Positions 38,493 through 47,350 of a stretch of DNA of 64,000 bases are shown here, in pieces. This DNA comes from JADKHC01 sp047600805. Lineage in GTDB: Bacteria; Verrucomicrobiota; Verrucomicrobiia; Opitutales; Opitutaceae. The notes below the pieces were generated by a model. That model was given only the letters and a program-made list of their open reading frames with translations. It did no database searches and had not been told where the DNA came from. The position numbers and the translations under genes are program-made. The stretch spans positions 2,108,001 through 2,172,000 of the forward strand of contig JASGKG010000001.1 of the NCBI GenBank assembly GCA_047600805.1, in the 5' to 3' direction. Position 1 is the first letter of the stretch. The number at the start of each line of letters is the position of its first letter.

Positions 38493-39449
38493 GTGCCGAC
38501 TCCTTTTGCAAAAATCCATTCCGACCGCATCTCCATTTTGGGAGAGGAACGGCTGATCACGGAAATACGTCAATGGTTGGGCAGAGCGACTCCGCCCGCG
38601 CCGCACGGCATCGGCGACGATTGCGCCGTGCTTCCCACCGCCAGCAAGCGACAAGCCATCACCGTCGATCCGGTGATTTACGGCCGGCACTTCGACGAAA
38701 ACGTGCCCCCGCGCGCAGTCGGCGCGAAATTACTCAAGCGAAACTTGAGCGATCTGGCCGCCATGGGCGCGCGCCCGACCGCAGCGGTGATCGCGCTCAC
38801 CATGGACCCCGGCGTCAGCCGGAAATGGCTCGAGCAATTCTACCGCGGGCTGGCGGACTCGGCACTCGAGTATGAGGTGCCGATCGTCGGAGGAGATGTC
38901 GCCCAAGCGGACGGCGTGCTAGCCGCAAGCTTGACGCTTTTAGGCCAAGCGGCCGGTTCAAGAATGGTTTTCCGCAAAGGCGGCAAAATCGGCGATTGGA
39001 TCTACGTCACCGGAACGCTGGGCGGCAGCCTCGCCGGGCATCACTACACGTTTAAACCCCGCCTCGCGGAAGGCGCGTGGCTCGCCTCGCTATCCGAAAC
39101 GCGCTCGCTGATCGATGTGAGCGACGGTCCCGCCAAAGACCTTCGCGCCTTGATGCCAAAGGAGGCAGAACCAGCGCTCAACGCAGGCGCCATTCCCATC
39201 AGCCGCGCCGCCTATAAAATGGCCAAGGCTTCTGGCCGCCCGGCCCTCGATCACGCGCTGAGCGACGGCGAAGACTATGAGCTCCTCTTCACGATTTCCA
39301 AAACGGCCAACCGCGAGAAATTTGAAGGTGCCTGGCGCGCGCGCTTCAAAACACCGCTGACCTGCATCGGCCAGATTGTGCGACACGGGCGTCGGCCAGC
39401 CGAAACCATCGATCTGAGCCAATACCACGGTTATGAGCATCTTCGCTGA
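38493..39449 (+). CDS. thiL: Thiamine-monophosphate kinase
   Basis: 318 residues starting at GTG 38493, one base after the preceding stop. PurM-like fold with the ThiL motifs: GEERLI near the start, HGIGDDCAVLP, AVGAKLLKRNLSDLAAMGARP, VGGDVAQADG, YVTGTLGGSLAG and LSDGEDYELLF. It phosphorylates thiamine monophosphate to the active cofactor thiamine diphosphate. No other thiamine gene is nearby. It overlaps tsaE by 17 bases. Confidence 0.95.
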   Translation: MPTPFAKIHSDRISILGEERLITEIRQWLGRATPPAPHGIGDDCAVLPTASKRQAITVDPVIYGRHFDENVPPRAVGAKLLKRNLSDLAAMGARPTAAVIALTMDPGVSRKWLEQFYRGLADSALEYEVPIVGGDVAQADGVLAASLTLLGQAAGSRMVFRKGGKIGDWIYVTGTLGGSLAGHHYTFKPRLAEGAWLASLSETRSLIDVSDGPAKDLRALMPKEAEPALNAGAIPISRAAYKMAKASGRPALDHALSDGEDYELLFTISKTANREKFEGAWRARFKTPLTCIGQIVRHGRRPAETIDLSQYHGYEHLR

Positions 39450-39876
39450 ACTCGCCGGAGGCATCACGACTCGCAGCGCCGCAGAAACGGAAGAAATCGG
39501 TTTCCGTCTGGCGCAAGAGCTTGAGCCAGATCGTACCCTGGCGCTCCATGGAAATCTCGGCGTGGGGAAGACCACCTTCGTCAAAGGTCTGGCAAAAGGT
39601 TTTGGCGTGACCGACGTCGTGAGCAGTCCGACGTTCAACATCTTCACGCTGCATCGCGGCGGCTCCCGCTTGCTGGTCCATCTCGACGCGTATCGGTTGG
39701 AGAACGATCATCAAATCGAGTCGCTGATGCTCGACGATTTCCTGACGAGCCCTTACTGTCTCGCCGTCGAATGGCCCGAGAAAATCGCTAGCTGGTTGCC
39801 AGCAGACGCGCTGCACCTGGACCTGGCCATTACGAGCGAACATCAGCACCACGTCAAATTGCGCAGCGCGCGATGA
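39433..39876 (+). CDS. tsaE: tRNA t6A synthesis ATPase TsaE
   Basis: 147 residues. P-loop HGNLGVGKTTFVKGLAKGFG, then SPTFNIFTLH and the DAYRLE and VEWPEK motifs of the TsaE (YjeE) family. It is the ATPase that works with TsaB and TsaD to make N6-threonylcarbamoyladenosine at position 37 of ANN-decoding tRNAs. tsaD lies at 54 kb in this window. The start overlaps the end of thiL. Confidence 0.95.
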   Translation: MSIFAELAGGITTRSAAETEEIGFRLAQELEPDRTLALHGNLGVGKTTFVKGLAKGFGVTDVVSSPTFNIFTLHRGGSRLLVHLDAYRLENDHQIESLMLDDFLTSPYCLAVEWPEKIASWLPADALHLDLAITSEHQHHVKLRSAR

Positions 39877-39894
39877 GCAGAATGCTAAATTCAA

Positions 39895-39928
39895 ATAAAA
39901 AAGCCCGCGCTTTTCGCTGCGCGGGCTT
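39895..39928 (-). terminator. Rho-independent terminator of rhaT
   Basis: A perfect 10-bp stem (aagcccgcgc at 39901-39910, gcgcgggctt at 39919-39928, 8-base loop) is followed on the minus strand by a T run. It lies 25 bases after the rhaT stop and may also stop transcription from tsaE. Confidence 0.8.
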
Positions 39929-39952
39929 AGAGACATTCATCCGTCGGATCGG

Positions 39953-41134
39953 CTATTGTCCGCCAACCTTGCTTTTCACGTACGTGCCGACGCCAATAAC
40001 GATCGTCGACAAGAGCAGCGCAAAAATACCTGAAGCGATCAACGTATGGGACTTTTTGCTCGAACCTTTCCATTCGTGGAAGATCCAGCCCCACATCGTG
40101 GCGAAGATGATAATGCTCGCCATATGCAGCGTCCATGAGGCAAATCCGAACTTACCCATTTGGGTTTCGCCCATCGTGTAGAAGAAGAATTGGAAATACC
40201 AAGTGGTTCCAGCCAAAGCGGAAAACAGGAAATTACCAAGACGCGGAACCTTCAGATCGAGAGAACCGGCCGCCGGCGTTTTCGCAGCACCAGCATCACC
40301 GCCTTCGCCGCCAGATGCGGTCAACCCAGCGTGTTCAGGACGCACATGCGTCGCGAGGTATTGGTAGCCCGTTTTGTTGCGCACATTGAGAATGACGCAC
40401 CAGATGAAATTCGTCGTAAAACCACCGACAAGGAGAACACAGAGCTTCGGAAGGCCGCTCCAAATCGGATCGGTGCCGGCGGCTTTGGAAGCCTCGCCAA
40501 TCGGGTTACCGGCGGTGAGAGCAAATGCAAAGCAAGCGCTCATGATACCGCAGAACGTCGCTACAATGATACCCTTGCCAAAGCTAAATTCGGAGATCGA
40601 CTTCGCCTTCTGTTCGGCAGGCATTTCTTTCTCTTTTGTCCAACCAGCGAGTGAAGAAATCGCGATACCCAACAAACAAACGCCAACACCTGCCAACGTG
40701 ATTTGACCGGCCCTATTCGAAGCGATTTCCACCAATGTTTCCGGAACCGGAATCGCAGGAACAAAGGATTTGAAAATCGGCGGCAACAGCGTGCCAATCG
40801 CTGCGCAGTATCCAAGCGCCACACCTGTGCCTAGGGACAAACCGAGATAACGCATCGTGAGGCCGTAGGTGAGTCCACCGAAGCCCCAGAGAAGACCGAA
40901 GAAGAAGGTCCACCAAAGCGTGGAGCCTGATTGCGAAGTGATAACGTGCAGCAAGTCCTTCGTGAGGATGCTCGCGAAAAACCAGGGGCAAATCAGCCAG
41001 GAGAAGAAACCGCCAACGAGCCAGTAAGTCTCCCAAGACCATTTTTTAACGCCTTTGTACGGCACATAGAAACTCCCGGAGGCCAAGCCGCCGAGCCAGT
41101 GAAAGATAACGCCAAGAATCGGATTTGGGGTCAT
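39953..41134 (-). CDS. rhaT: L-rhamnose/proton symporter
   Basis: 393 residues, ten hydrophobic helices. The sequence matches RhaT (GVIFHWLGGLASGSFYVPYKGVK at the start, WGFGGLTYGLTMRYLGLSLG, TTWYFQFFFYTMGETQMG near the end), a dedicated family for L-rhamnose uptake. A polar Gly/Ala insert (~275-295) is longer than in the E. coli protein. It lies 149 bases downstream of rhaI on the same strand. Confidence 0.95.
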   Translation of the reverse strand: MTPNPILGVIFHWLGGLASGSFYVPYKGVKKWSWETYWLVGGFFSWLICPWFFASILTKDLLHVITSQSGSTLWWTFFFGLLWGFGGLTYGLTMRYLGLSLGTGVALGYCAAIGTLLPPIFKSFVPAIPVPETLVEIASNRAGQITLAGVGVCLLGIAISSLAGWTKEKEMPAEQKAKSISEFSFGKGIIVATFCGIMSACFAFALTAGNPIGEASKAAGTDPIWSGLPKLCVLLVGGFTTNFIWCVILNVRNKTGYQYLATHVRPEHAGLTASGGEGGDAGAAKTPAAGSLDLKVPRLGNFLFSALAGTTWYFQFFFYTMGETQMGKFGFASWTLHMASIIIFATMWGWIFHEWKGSSKKSHTLIASGIFALLLSTIVIGVGTYVKSKVGGQ

Positions 41135-41239
41135 GGGTGTAGTGGGTGAAGCAGGGGTTAAGGTTTGAAGAGGTGAAGCAAAAGGAACGTGAGAGCGATG
41201 TCAGACGATAAGAAAACGACCGGTCAGATTTTACGCAGA

Positions 41240-41269
41240 AGGCCGGCAGAGGTAATTCTCCGCCGGCCT
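41240..41269. repeat. Stem-loop between rhaI and rhaT
   Basis: aggccggc at 41240-41247 pairs with gccggcct at 41262-41269 around a 14-base loop, just past the rhaI stop. No T run follows, so it may protect the rhaI part of the transcript or lower rhaT expression instead of terminating. Confidence 0.6.
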
Positions 41270-41283
41270 CGATGAGTTAAGAT

Positions 41284-42483
41284 TTATGCATAACCGCCGC
41301 CTTGAACGATGCCGAGCTCCTTGCGGCGCTGGGTGCGTTCCTTGGCCGCTGCAGTCTCGTAACCGCTGTCGCGATGGCCCTTGAGCGGGTCGAGCGGCAG
41401 GCCGTTTGCCTTCCGCCATTTTGCGAGTGCCGGCGAAACATCGGTGAAGAATGCTTTCTTCAATTCGAGCTCGGCGTCGACGACGTTGTTCTTTGCCTGG
41501 GCCTTGCGGAGCGCTTTGTGATCGACCAGCGAGGCCTTCACGTAAAGTTCCTGCGCCATGATCACGGTCTGGATGGTCGCTTCGATCTTGGGCTTTTCGT
41601 TGTGCGACTGATCGATCATGTAAGCGATCTTCGGCATCTTGCCCTTGTCGGCCGCAAACGAATGGATCTCGTGGAAAATGCGGAACACTTGGTACGGATC
41701 GATCGAGCCGAGCGTGAGGTCGTCATCAGCGTAACGGCGATCGTTGAAATGGAAACCGCCGAGCATGTCTTCGTCCAACAGCCAAGCGACGATCTGCTCG
41801 ATGTTCTGAGCGTTGTAGTGGTGGCCGGTGTCGACCAGCACCTTCGCGCGAGGGCCCGCTTTTTTGGAGAGCAGGTAAGCCATGCCCCAATCCGCGATAT
41901 CCGTCGCGTAAAAGGCGGGCTCAAAGGGTTTGTACTCGACCAGCATCGTCTGCCACGGAGCCATCTTCTTGTGGCAGGCTTTAAGGCACTCTTCGAAACG
42001 GGCTTTGCGGTCGCGCACGCTTTCCTGGCCCGGGTAGTTTGTGCCGTCGGCAAACCACAGCGAGAGATATTCGCTTTTCACCGCTTTGCCGATTTCGATC
42101 GAGTCGAGGCAGTGTTGCAGCGCTTGCTCGCGGACCTTTGGGTCAACGTTGCCGAACGAACCCCACTTGTAGCATTGATCTTGGAAAACGTTCGGGTTGA
42201 TCGCACCGATCTTCACGCCGTGCTTCTTCGCGAGTTTGGCGGAAACGTTCGGATCTTCGCCGGCCTTGAAATCCCAGAGAACGTGAACAGCAACCGTCGG
42301 GCAGCAGCCCGTCATTTTGTGAACCTGACCGGCGTCAGCGAGCTTGTCGTTCAGGTCGATCGCAGCGGCCGGTTGGAAAAATTTTCCGAAGCGCGTGCCG
42401 GTATCGGCGAAGCCCCACGAGGGAACTTCGATGTTGAAATCATTCAGAGCCTCAAGGGCGGTTTTCTGTTGTGCAGGAGTCAT
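41284..42483 (-). CDS. rhaI: L-rhamnose isomerase, RhaI (Pseudomonas) type
   Basis: 399 residues from ATG 42483 (an in-frame GTG at 42495 is possible). Xylose-isomerase-like TIM barrel of the RhaI type, which is distinct from E. coli RhaA: EVPSWGFADTGTRFG, GQVHKMTGCCPTVAVH, SLWFADGTNYPGQ, LVEYKPFEPAFY, VDTGHH, GGFHFNDRRYADDDL supply the metal and substrate ligands. It converts L-rhamnose to L-rhamnulose. With rhaT it forms a two-gene unit; kinase and aldolase are not in the immediate cluster. Confidence 0.94.
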   Translation of the reverse strand: MTPAQQKTALEALNDFNIEVPSWGFADTGTRFGKFFQPAAAIDLNDKLADAGQVHKMTGCCPTVAVHVLWDFKAGEDPNVSAKLAKKHGVKIGAINPNVFQDQCYKWGSFGNVDPKVREQALQHCLDSIEIGKAVKSEYLSLWFADGTNYPGQESVRDRKARFEECLKACHKKMAPWQTMLVEYKPFEPAFYATDIADWGMAYLLSKKAGPRAKVLVDTGHHYNAQNIEQIVAWLLDEDMLGGFHFNDRRYADDDLTLGSIDPYQVFRIFHEIHSFAADKGKMPKIAYMIDQSHNEKPKIEATIQTVIMAQELYVKASLVDHKALRKAQAKNNVVDAELELKKAFFTDVSPALAKWRKANGLPLDPLKGHRDSGYETAAAKERTQRRKELGIVQGGGYA

Positions 42484-42542
42484 GGCGGAAAACACAGCGG
42501 GTTACAGGGTGAGACGTGCGAATACGGACGTCGGGGGATAAA

Positions 42543-42561
42543 CTAAGGGCGCTTACCTTAG
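42543..42561. promoter_or_regulatory. Possible operator in the rhaI-AraC gap
   Basis: ctaagg (42543-42548) and ccttag (42556-42561) form an inverted repeat midway between the divergent rhaI and AraC starts. It could be a binding site for the adjacent regulator; short and unproven. Confidence 0.3.
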
Positions 42562-42612
42562 CGAATCGACATAGCCGCCGGAATCGGCTCAATGATCTTC
42601 TTCATATAGAAA

Positions 42613-43551
42613 ATGCCCCTGCCGTTATCCGACTACTTTCACTATTTGCCAGCCTCCCCCGAACTCTCGCACTGGGGCGTAGGAGTCACGGCCGTGGGCG
42701 CAGCTCGCATCGCGCCCGCAGCACCTTACCCGCCAGCAACACATCCGTCCGACCATTATTTTGCCTGGTCGCGCGGACGCCGGCTGGATGCTTATCAAAT
42801 CGTGCTCATCACGGCCGGGCGCGGATTTTTCGAAACGCGCGAAACCGGCAAATGCGAAGTCGAAGCAGGCAGCGCCTTTATGCTCTTCCCGAAGGTGTGG
42901 CATCGTTATCGTCCCGATCCGGTTTTGGGCTGGGAAGAAAAATGGACAGAGTTTCGCGGCCCCGTGGCGGACGATCTCCTCCGCGCGGGCGTGCTTGAGG
43001 CTACTTCGCCGATCCGAAAAACCGCGCTCGCAGCAGGTCTTGAAACAATCGTGGGCGGCATCCACGCACGCGTTCGCCACGCCCAACAACCCGGCTTCGA
43101 TCCCGAACTTTCGGCACGAATGCTGAGCGCGCTGGCGATCTGGCAATCCTGCGGACGCGCCACACCGGCTCGCTCACGTTTGGTCCGGGCGGTCGCCGAA
43201 GCGGAAAAGCATTTGGCCGACAATCTTTCCGAACCGGTGAACATCGAAGAGCTCGCTCGCAAGTTGGGCGTCGCCTACTCGCATTTTCGCCGCGCCTTCA
43301 AGTTGCATACGGGATCTGCCCCCTGGCAATATGTGCTTCACCAACGGCTCGACCGCGCTCGCCGTCTTCTATCGGCGGGCGAAAATACTCTGGAAGACAT
43401 CGCCGCTCGGCTCGGTTTTAGCTCAGCGTTTCACCTCTCTGCTGCGTTCAAACAAGCCTTCGGAGTCGCGCCCGACAAATGGCGCCGTCAATTCGCAACC
43501 CAACCCGCGGCACCGGCACAACGAAAGCGTTCGCGTACTTCGCGGATGTGA
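42613..43551 (+). CDS. AraC-family regulator, likely of the rhamnose genes
   Basis: 312 residues. N-terminal cupin-type sensor domain (~30-150; LDAYQIVLITAGRGFFETRE, FMLFPKVWHRYRPDP) and a C-terminal pair of HTHs (IEELARKLGVAYSHFRRAFK; LEDIAARLGFSSAFHLSAAFKQAFG). It is divergent from rhaI with 129 bases between the starts, the usual layout of a regulator and its target, so it probably activates rhaI-rhaT in response to L-rhamnose or a metabolite. Ligand is inferred from context. Confidence 0.88.
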   Translation: MPLPLSDYFHYLPASPELSHWGVGVTAVGAARIAPAAPYPPATHPSDHYFAWSRGRRLDAYQIVLITAGRGFFETRETGKCEVEAGSAFMLFPKVWHRYRPDPVLGWEEKWTEFRGPVADDLLRAGVLEATSPIRKTALAAGLETIVGGIHARVRHAQQPGFDPELSARMLSALAIWQSCGRATPARSRLVRAVAEAEKHLADNLSEPVNIEELARKLGVAYSHFRRAFKLHTGSAPWQYVLHQRLDRARRLLSAGENTLEDIAARLGFSSAFHLSAAFKQAFGVAPDKWRRQFATQPAAPAQRKRSRTSRM

Positions 43552-43579
43552 TTGACCGCCAACCAAGTTCGAGAAGGAA

Positions 43580-44044
43580 TTACAGCCCGGTGGGTTTCAG
43601 GAAGAGCTTGAAATCGCCCGGCTTGGCGCCGAGCGACTGATACCACGCGTTCAAATTCGTGTTCGATGCCAGCGAGAGCCAACGCACCCATTTTATCCCG
43701 CGCAGCTTCGCTTCGGCCGTCACGCGCTCGATCAAAGCCGTGCCAATACCGTGGTGCCGGTGCTCCGGAGCAACAAACAAGTCGCCCAGGTGAATCATCT
43801 TCTCGGCCATTACGCCGGACACCGTCACGTAGCCGCTCGCGAAGCCCACGACCGCGTTCTCGCTTTCTGCGACAATAAAAAATCCTCTCTCCGGCCCAAC
43901 CAATAGACTGCGGATAAACTCGCGCGTCTGACTCTCGTTCGCGTCTGTGAGCGCGCTGTAGTGCGCTTGATACGCGCGGAACAGTGGAAGGATTTTGCTG
44001 AGGGCAGATTCGTCAGCTACGCGAAGCCGAAAAGAAGTGTTCAC
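43580..44044 (-). CDS. GNAT-family N-acetyltransferase
   Basis: 154 residues. Acetyl-CoA-binding motif A is visible as LGDLFVAPEHRHHGIGTALIERV, with SNTNLNAWYQSLGAKPG as the C-terminal motif. A single GNAT fold; substrate unknown (amino acid, amine or protein N-terminus are all possible). Convergent with the AraC gene, 28 bases apart. Confidence 0.9.
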   Translation of the reverse strand: MNTSFRLRVADESALSKILPLFRAYQAHYSALTDANESQTREFIRSLLVGPERGFFIVAESENAVVGFASGYVTVSGVMAEKMIHLGDLFVAPEHRHHGIGTALIERVTAEAKLRGIKWVRWLSLASNTNLNAWYQSLGAKPGDFKLFLKPTGL

Positions 44045-44086
44045 GAGCCAAAACCTAATGGCTGGTCGGTTTCTTGTCTCGAAGAT

Positions 44087-44491
44087 TTATTGATGAGCAG
44101 CAGAGGCCGGAGGTTCATTTTCGTCCCCTGCATTTCGCTCCGCGAAAATCGCGATTATCGAGGCCAGCGCGGCCATCACCCACCACGCGGTGTAGAGCGG
44201 CATGGGCGCGGGGCTCCTCACATTGAGCAGCACCCAATAAAAATTATACCCGAACGACACGACCCAAAGTCCACGCCGCAATAACAACGATATCTTTCCG
44301 GCAAAGGCTCTGACGATCCAAGCAATCCACACCAAAAATCCCAGTCCAAACAAACGCACAAAGAGCAGGTTCCCTACGAGCGCACTCACAATCAAAATGT
44401 AAGCGGCCCACAAGCCGCCTACAATTGAAAGTGCGACCGCGATCTGCCGAGCCATACTTGGAGCTGCGGGCGTGGCAGGGTCATCACTCAT
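44087..44491 (-). CDS. Membrane protein of unknown function
   Basis: 134 residues from ATG 44491 (frame opens at 44524). Four hydrophobic segments, with the layout of small DoxX/DUF-type membrane proteins, but no family was recognised. The C-terminus is acidic (AERNAGDENEPP). It lies 42 bases upstream of the GNAT gene on the same strand and may be co-transcribed with it. Confidence 0.6.
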   Translation of the reverse strand: MSDDPATPAAPSMARQIAVALSIVGGLWAAYILIVSALVGNLLFVRLFGLGFLVWIAWIVRAFAGKISLLLRRGLWVVSFGYNFYWVLLNVRSPAPMPLYTAWWVMAALASIIAIFAERNAGDENEPPASAAHQ

Positions 44492-44542
44492 GCCACAGCT
44501 AAATCCGCTGCGGCGTTTTCTCAACTAAGCGACAAGGATATT

Positions 44543-45595
44543 TCAGGGGTTCCCTGAACCGCCCGAGACGCCATAAATCTGTCCCGTCACGTAGCTGGCT
44601 TCGGCTGATGCCAGCACGACGTAAGTAGCGGCGAGTTCGGCCGGCTGGCCGGGCCGACCCATCGGAGACTGCTTCCCGAAACTCACGAGCTTTTCCTCGG
44701 TTTGCCCGCCGCACACTTGGAGCGGCGTCCAAATCGGACCAGGAGCCACGCCGTTCACACGAATCTTCTTTTTCGCGAGTTGTTGGGCCAAACCTTTTGT
44801 AAACGCCACAATCGCCGCTTTCGTCTGCGCGTAATCGAGCAGGTTTTCCGATGGTTCGTAAGCCTGCACCGAGGTCGTGTTGATGATGCAGGCACCGGGT
44901 TTGAAATGCGGTATCGCCGCCTTGGTGATCCAAAACATTGCGTACACGTTCGTCTTAAACGTCGCGTCAAATTGCTCCGTCGTCAGATCCGCGATCGACT
45001 CGACTGACTTCTGCTTCGCCGCGTTGTTCACCAACACATCCAAACCTCCAAGCTGGCTCACCGCGTCGCCAACGAGTTTCTGGCAAAACGCTTCGTCGCG
45101 AATATCACCAGGAAGTGCGACAGCTTTCCGTCCTTCGGCTCGAATCAAATCGACGACTTCCTTCGCGTCGGATTCTTCGGCCGGAAGATAGTTAATCGCC
45201 ACGTCTGCCCCTTCGCGCGCAAACGCGATTGCCGCGGCGCGTCCAATTCCAGAATCACCGCCCGTGATGAGCGCTTTACGACCTTCGAGGCGGCCCGTGC
45301 CTTGGTAGGTTTTCTCGCCGTGATCCGGCACCGGATTCATCTTGCTAGCCAGACCCGGCCACCCTTGAAACTGCTTTTCGAAAGGCGGCTTTGGGTATTC
45401 CGGCGTCGGATTTCTCGGAGCACTCCGCGGTGGCGTGGTCGTTGGCGCGGCGGGCGAAGTGGACCGCGAGGTGCCGCTTTGCGCGAGAGCGGCGGGTGCC
45501 GCCAAGGCGGCGACGAGCCCTGTCATGCCTCCGACAAACTGACGGCGGGTAGAGGTCGGGTGAACGAGTTCTAAATCGGGTGTTTCATTTTTCAT
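44543..45595 (-). CDS. Tat-exported SDR oxidoreductase (YghA-like)
   Basis: 350 residues from ATG 45595. The N-terminus carries a twin-arginine signal (STRRQFVGG, hydrophobic stretch, ALAQ cut), then a Pro-rich linker and KPPFEKQFQGWPGLASKM, the lead-in typical of YghA-type SDRs. The SDR core has TGGDSGIGRA for NAD(P), NNAAKQ, Ser in INTTSVQAY and Tyr/Lys in YAQTKAA. A Tat signal means the enzyme is folded with its cofactor before export. YghA-type enzymes reduce small aldehydes; the physiological substrate is unknown. Confidence 0.88.
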   Translation of the reverse strand: MKNETPDLELVHPTSTRRQFVGGMTGLVAALAAPAALAQSGTSRSTSPAAPTTTPPRSAPRNPTPEYPKPPFEKQFQGWPGLASKMNPVPDHGEKTYQGTGRLEGRKALITGGDSGIGRAAAIAFAREGADVAINYLPAEESDAKEVVDLIRAEGRKAVALPGDIRDEAFCQKLVGDAVSQLGGLDVLVNNAAKQKSVESIADLTTEQFDATFKTNVYAMFWITKAAIPHFKPGACIINTTSVQAYEPSENLLDYAQTKAAIVAFTKGLAQQLAKKKIRVNGVAPGPIWTPLQVCGGQTEEKLVSFGKQSPMGRPGQPAELAATYVVLASAEASYVTGQIYGVSGGSGNP

Positions 45596-45701
45596 AGCCG
45601 ACAAGTCTAGCCCGGCAGCCAGCCGGAGAACATGGGAGCGATCCCCGCGGCCCACGGCCGAAAATCAGCCCGCTCTCCGACCCGCAAATCCGCGCGCCCG
45701 C

Positions 45702-46235
45702 CTACTTTCGTATTTCCGGTTCCGATACGCGGCGCGCCGTCGGATGCAACGTACTGCCGATGAGCAACGCCGCTCCGATAATCAGAAGATTCTTCACGAT
45801 AAACTCGCCTTCGACCGTGAGCAGCAACGGATTTCCTTTGTAACACATTTCCGGAACCACGAAGAAAGGCATAAACGTGCCGGGCAGTTGAAGCAGCAAC
45901 AAGACGAGCGCTGTCTTCACCGTTCGCCGAAATAGGAAACAGACACCAATGGCGACTTCCCACCAGCCTAGTCCCGGCACCAAGATCGAACGCGGAATCA
46001 TGGAAAACGTTCGGCTGACCAGTTCCGAGATCGGGCTGACGTGAAAGATTTTCAGCGCCCCAAACCAAATGAAAATGATCGCGAGCGCATACCGAAAATA
46101 CATCCGCACATAACGTTCTGTCGCATCCCAAACGCGCGGCCAAAATGGGCGCTCCTCCTGCATCGCTGAGCGGCTCAAGACTATTTCCCCTGGCAGAACG
46201 GCAGATCGTGGTGCCTGTAAGCTGTGACTGTTCAT
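45702..46235 (-). CDS. DoxX/DUF417-like integral membrane protein
   Basis: 177 residues with four membrane helices. FIWFGALKIF, GLGWWEVAIGVCFLF and the polar turn GEFIVKNLLIIGAALLIGS follow the DoxX/YkgB-like pattern. Members take part in stress and redox processes or are accessory to oxidases. It lies 106 bases upstream of the Tat SDR gene on the same strand, so a shared transcript is possible. Confidence 0.75.
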   Translation of the reverse strand: MNSHSLQAPRSAVLPGEIVLSRSAMQEERPFWPRVWDATERYVRMYFRYALAIIFIWFGALKIFHVSPISELVSRTFSMIPRSILVPGLGWWEVAIGVCFLFRRTVKTALVLLLLQLPGTFMPFFVVPEMCYKGNPLLLTVEGEFIVKNLLIIGAALLIGSTLHPTARRVSEPEIRK

Positions 46236-46309
46236 CCCCGAAATCTACCAACCCGCCGTTCACCGCCCGATCAGGAGAACTACGAGCCTCGCCGCGGGGC
46301 TTTGTGCGA

Positions 46310-47176
46310 TCAACGGTGTTTCTGCATCGCACGAGGCGCCACGCCGTGAACCGCTTTGAAGCAGCGTGAAAAATGATATGGATCGGCAAAGCCGACGCGC
46401 AACGCTGCCTCCTTCACCAAGCCGCCCGTCTCGACGAGATATTCGGCCGCGAGGTTCATTTTCTTTCGCAACAGGTATTGATAAGGGCTCGTGCCTTGGT
46501 ACCGCCGAAACAATCGACAGATACTAGAACTATCCAGACCCGCCGCCTCGGCAATATCCTCCAACGTCACCAACCGCTCCGCTTGCGCGTCGACCAGCGC
46601 CTTGCAGCGCAGAAAATTTTGCCGCGCGAGGCCGCCCGCCGTTCTGCTTTCTTCCAAGGTGGAAGCGAGCTTCAGCCCGAGCAGGTCGACGAGCAGGCGA
46701 CAGATTTCACGGGTGTGGCGGCCTGTGTGCTGGCCTTCGCGAATCAAGTCTTCGAATACGCTGCGGATCTCGCCGTGCGCCGCCAGCTGGCGAACCTGTC
46801 CCACGGTAATGCCGGCGCGCGCAAACAGGTTCGGCGCCCGGTCACCGCTGAAACAGAGAAAATATTTCACCATCGGGTTCTGCGGATTCGTCCGCAAGGA
46901 ACACGAGGTATCCGGTGCGTAGGTGAACACGGAGCCCGCCGAAAGTTCGTGGTCCTTGCCGTCCAGCTTCACGTGTCCCCTGCCCGCCGCGACGTATTCT
47001 AAAACGTAATACGCGTACTCCTTGCGCTCGATCAGGTAGTCCGGATTGCAATGCTCACGGCCGCCCAGCGCGACCACGCCTTTCCCTCCCGGCGCCAGAC
47101 GCAGGAAAAAGTAACGCGATCCCGACACTTGCTGGGACAACAAATTCGACGGCGCGCGCGGAGGCACTTTTTCCAT
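46310..47176 (-). CDS. AraC-family regulator divergent from the fucose genes
   Basis: 288 residues. N-terminal cupin-like domain (EYVAAGRGHVKLDG, LSAGSVFTYAPDT), C-terminal HTH pair (LEDIAEAAGLDSSSICRLFRR; VKEAALRVGFADPYHFSRCFKAVHG). The start is 174 bases from the fucose-isomerase-like gene on the other strand, so it probably regulates that gene and the downstream fucP. Ligand unknown. Confidence 0.88.
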   Translation of the reverse strand: MEKVPPRAPSNLLSQQVSGSRYFFLRLAPGGKGVVALGGREHCNPDYLIERKEYAYYVLEYVAAGRGHVKLDGKDHELSAGSVFTYAPDTSCSLRTNPQNPMVKYFLCFSGDRAPNLFARAGITVGQVRQLAAHGEIRSVFEDLIREGQHTGRHTREICRLLVDLLGLKLASTLEESRTAGGLARQNFLRCKALVDAQAERLVTLEDIAEAAGLDSSSICRLFRRYQGTSPYQYLLRKKMNLAAEYLVETGGLVKEAALRVGFADPYHFSRCFKAVHGVAPRAMQKHR

Positions 47177-47350
47177 AGCAGGCCATGTTTACGGATCGGT
47201 GCAGGTCTGCCAATATTATCCATCATGAGGCCAGTTTCATCTATTCCCGGAAGCTTCGCGTTCCTGTAGAGTACCCGCGCTTTTTCTCACCCGCCCCCGA
47301 TTTTCTCCCGTCGAGAATATCTAGTTACAAAACGCTTCCGCTTTCCGTTT

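Noticed and set aside
41302..42546. 414-codon plus-strand open frame opposite rhaI
   Set aside because: Shadow of rhaI; no recognisable motifs.
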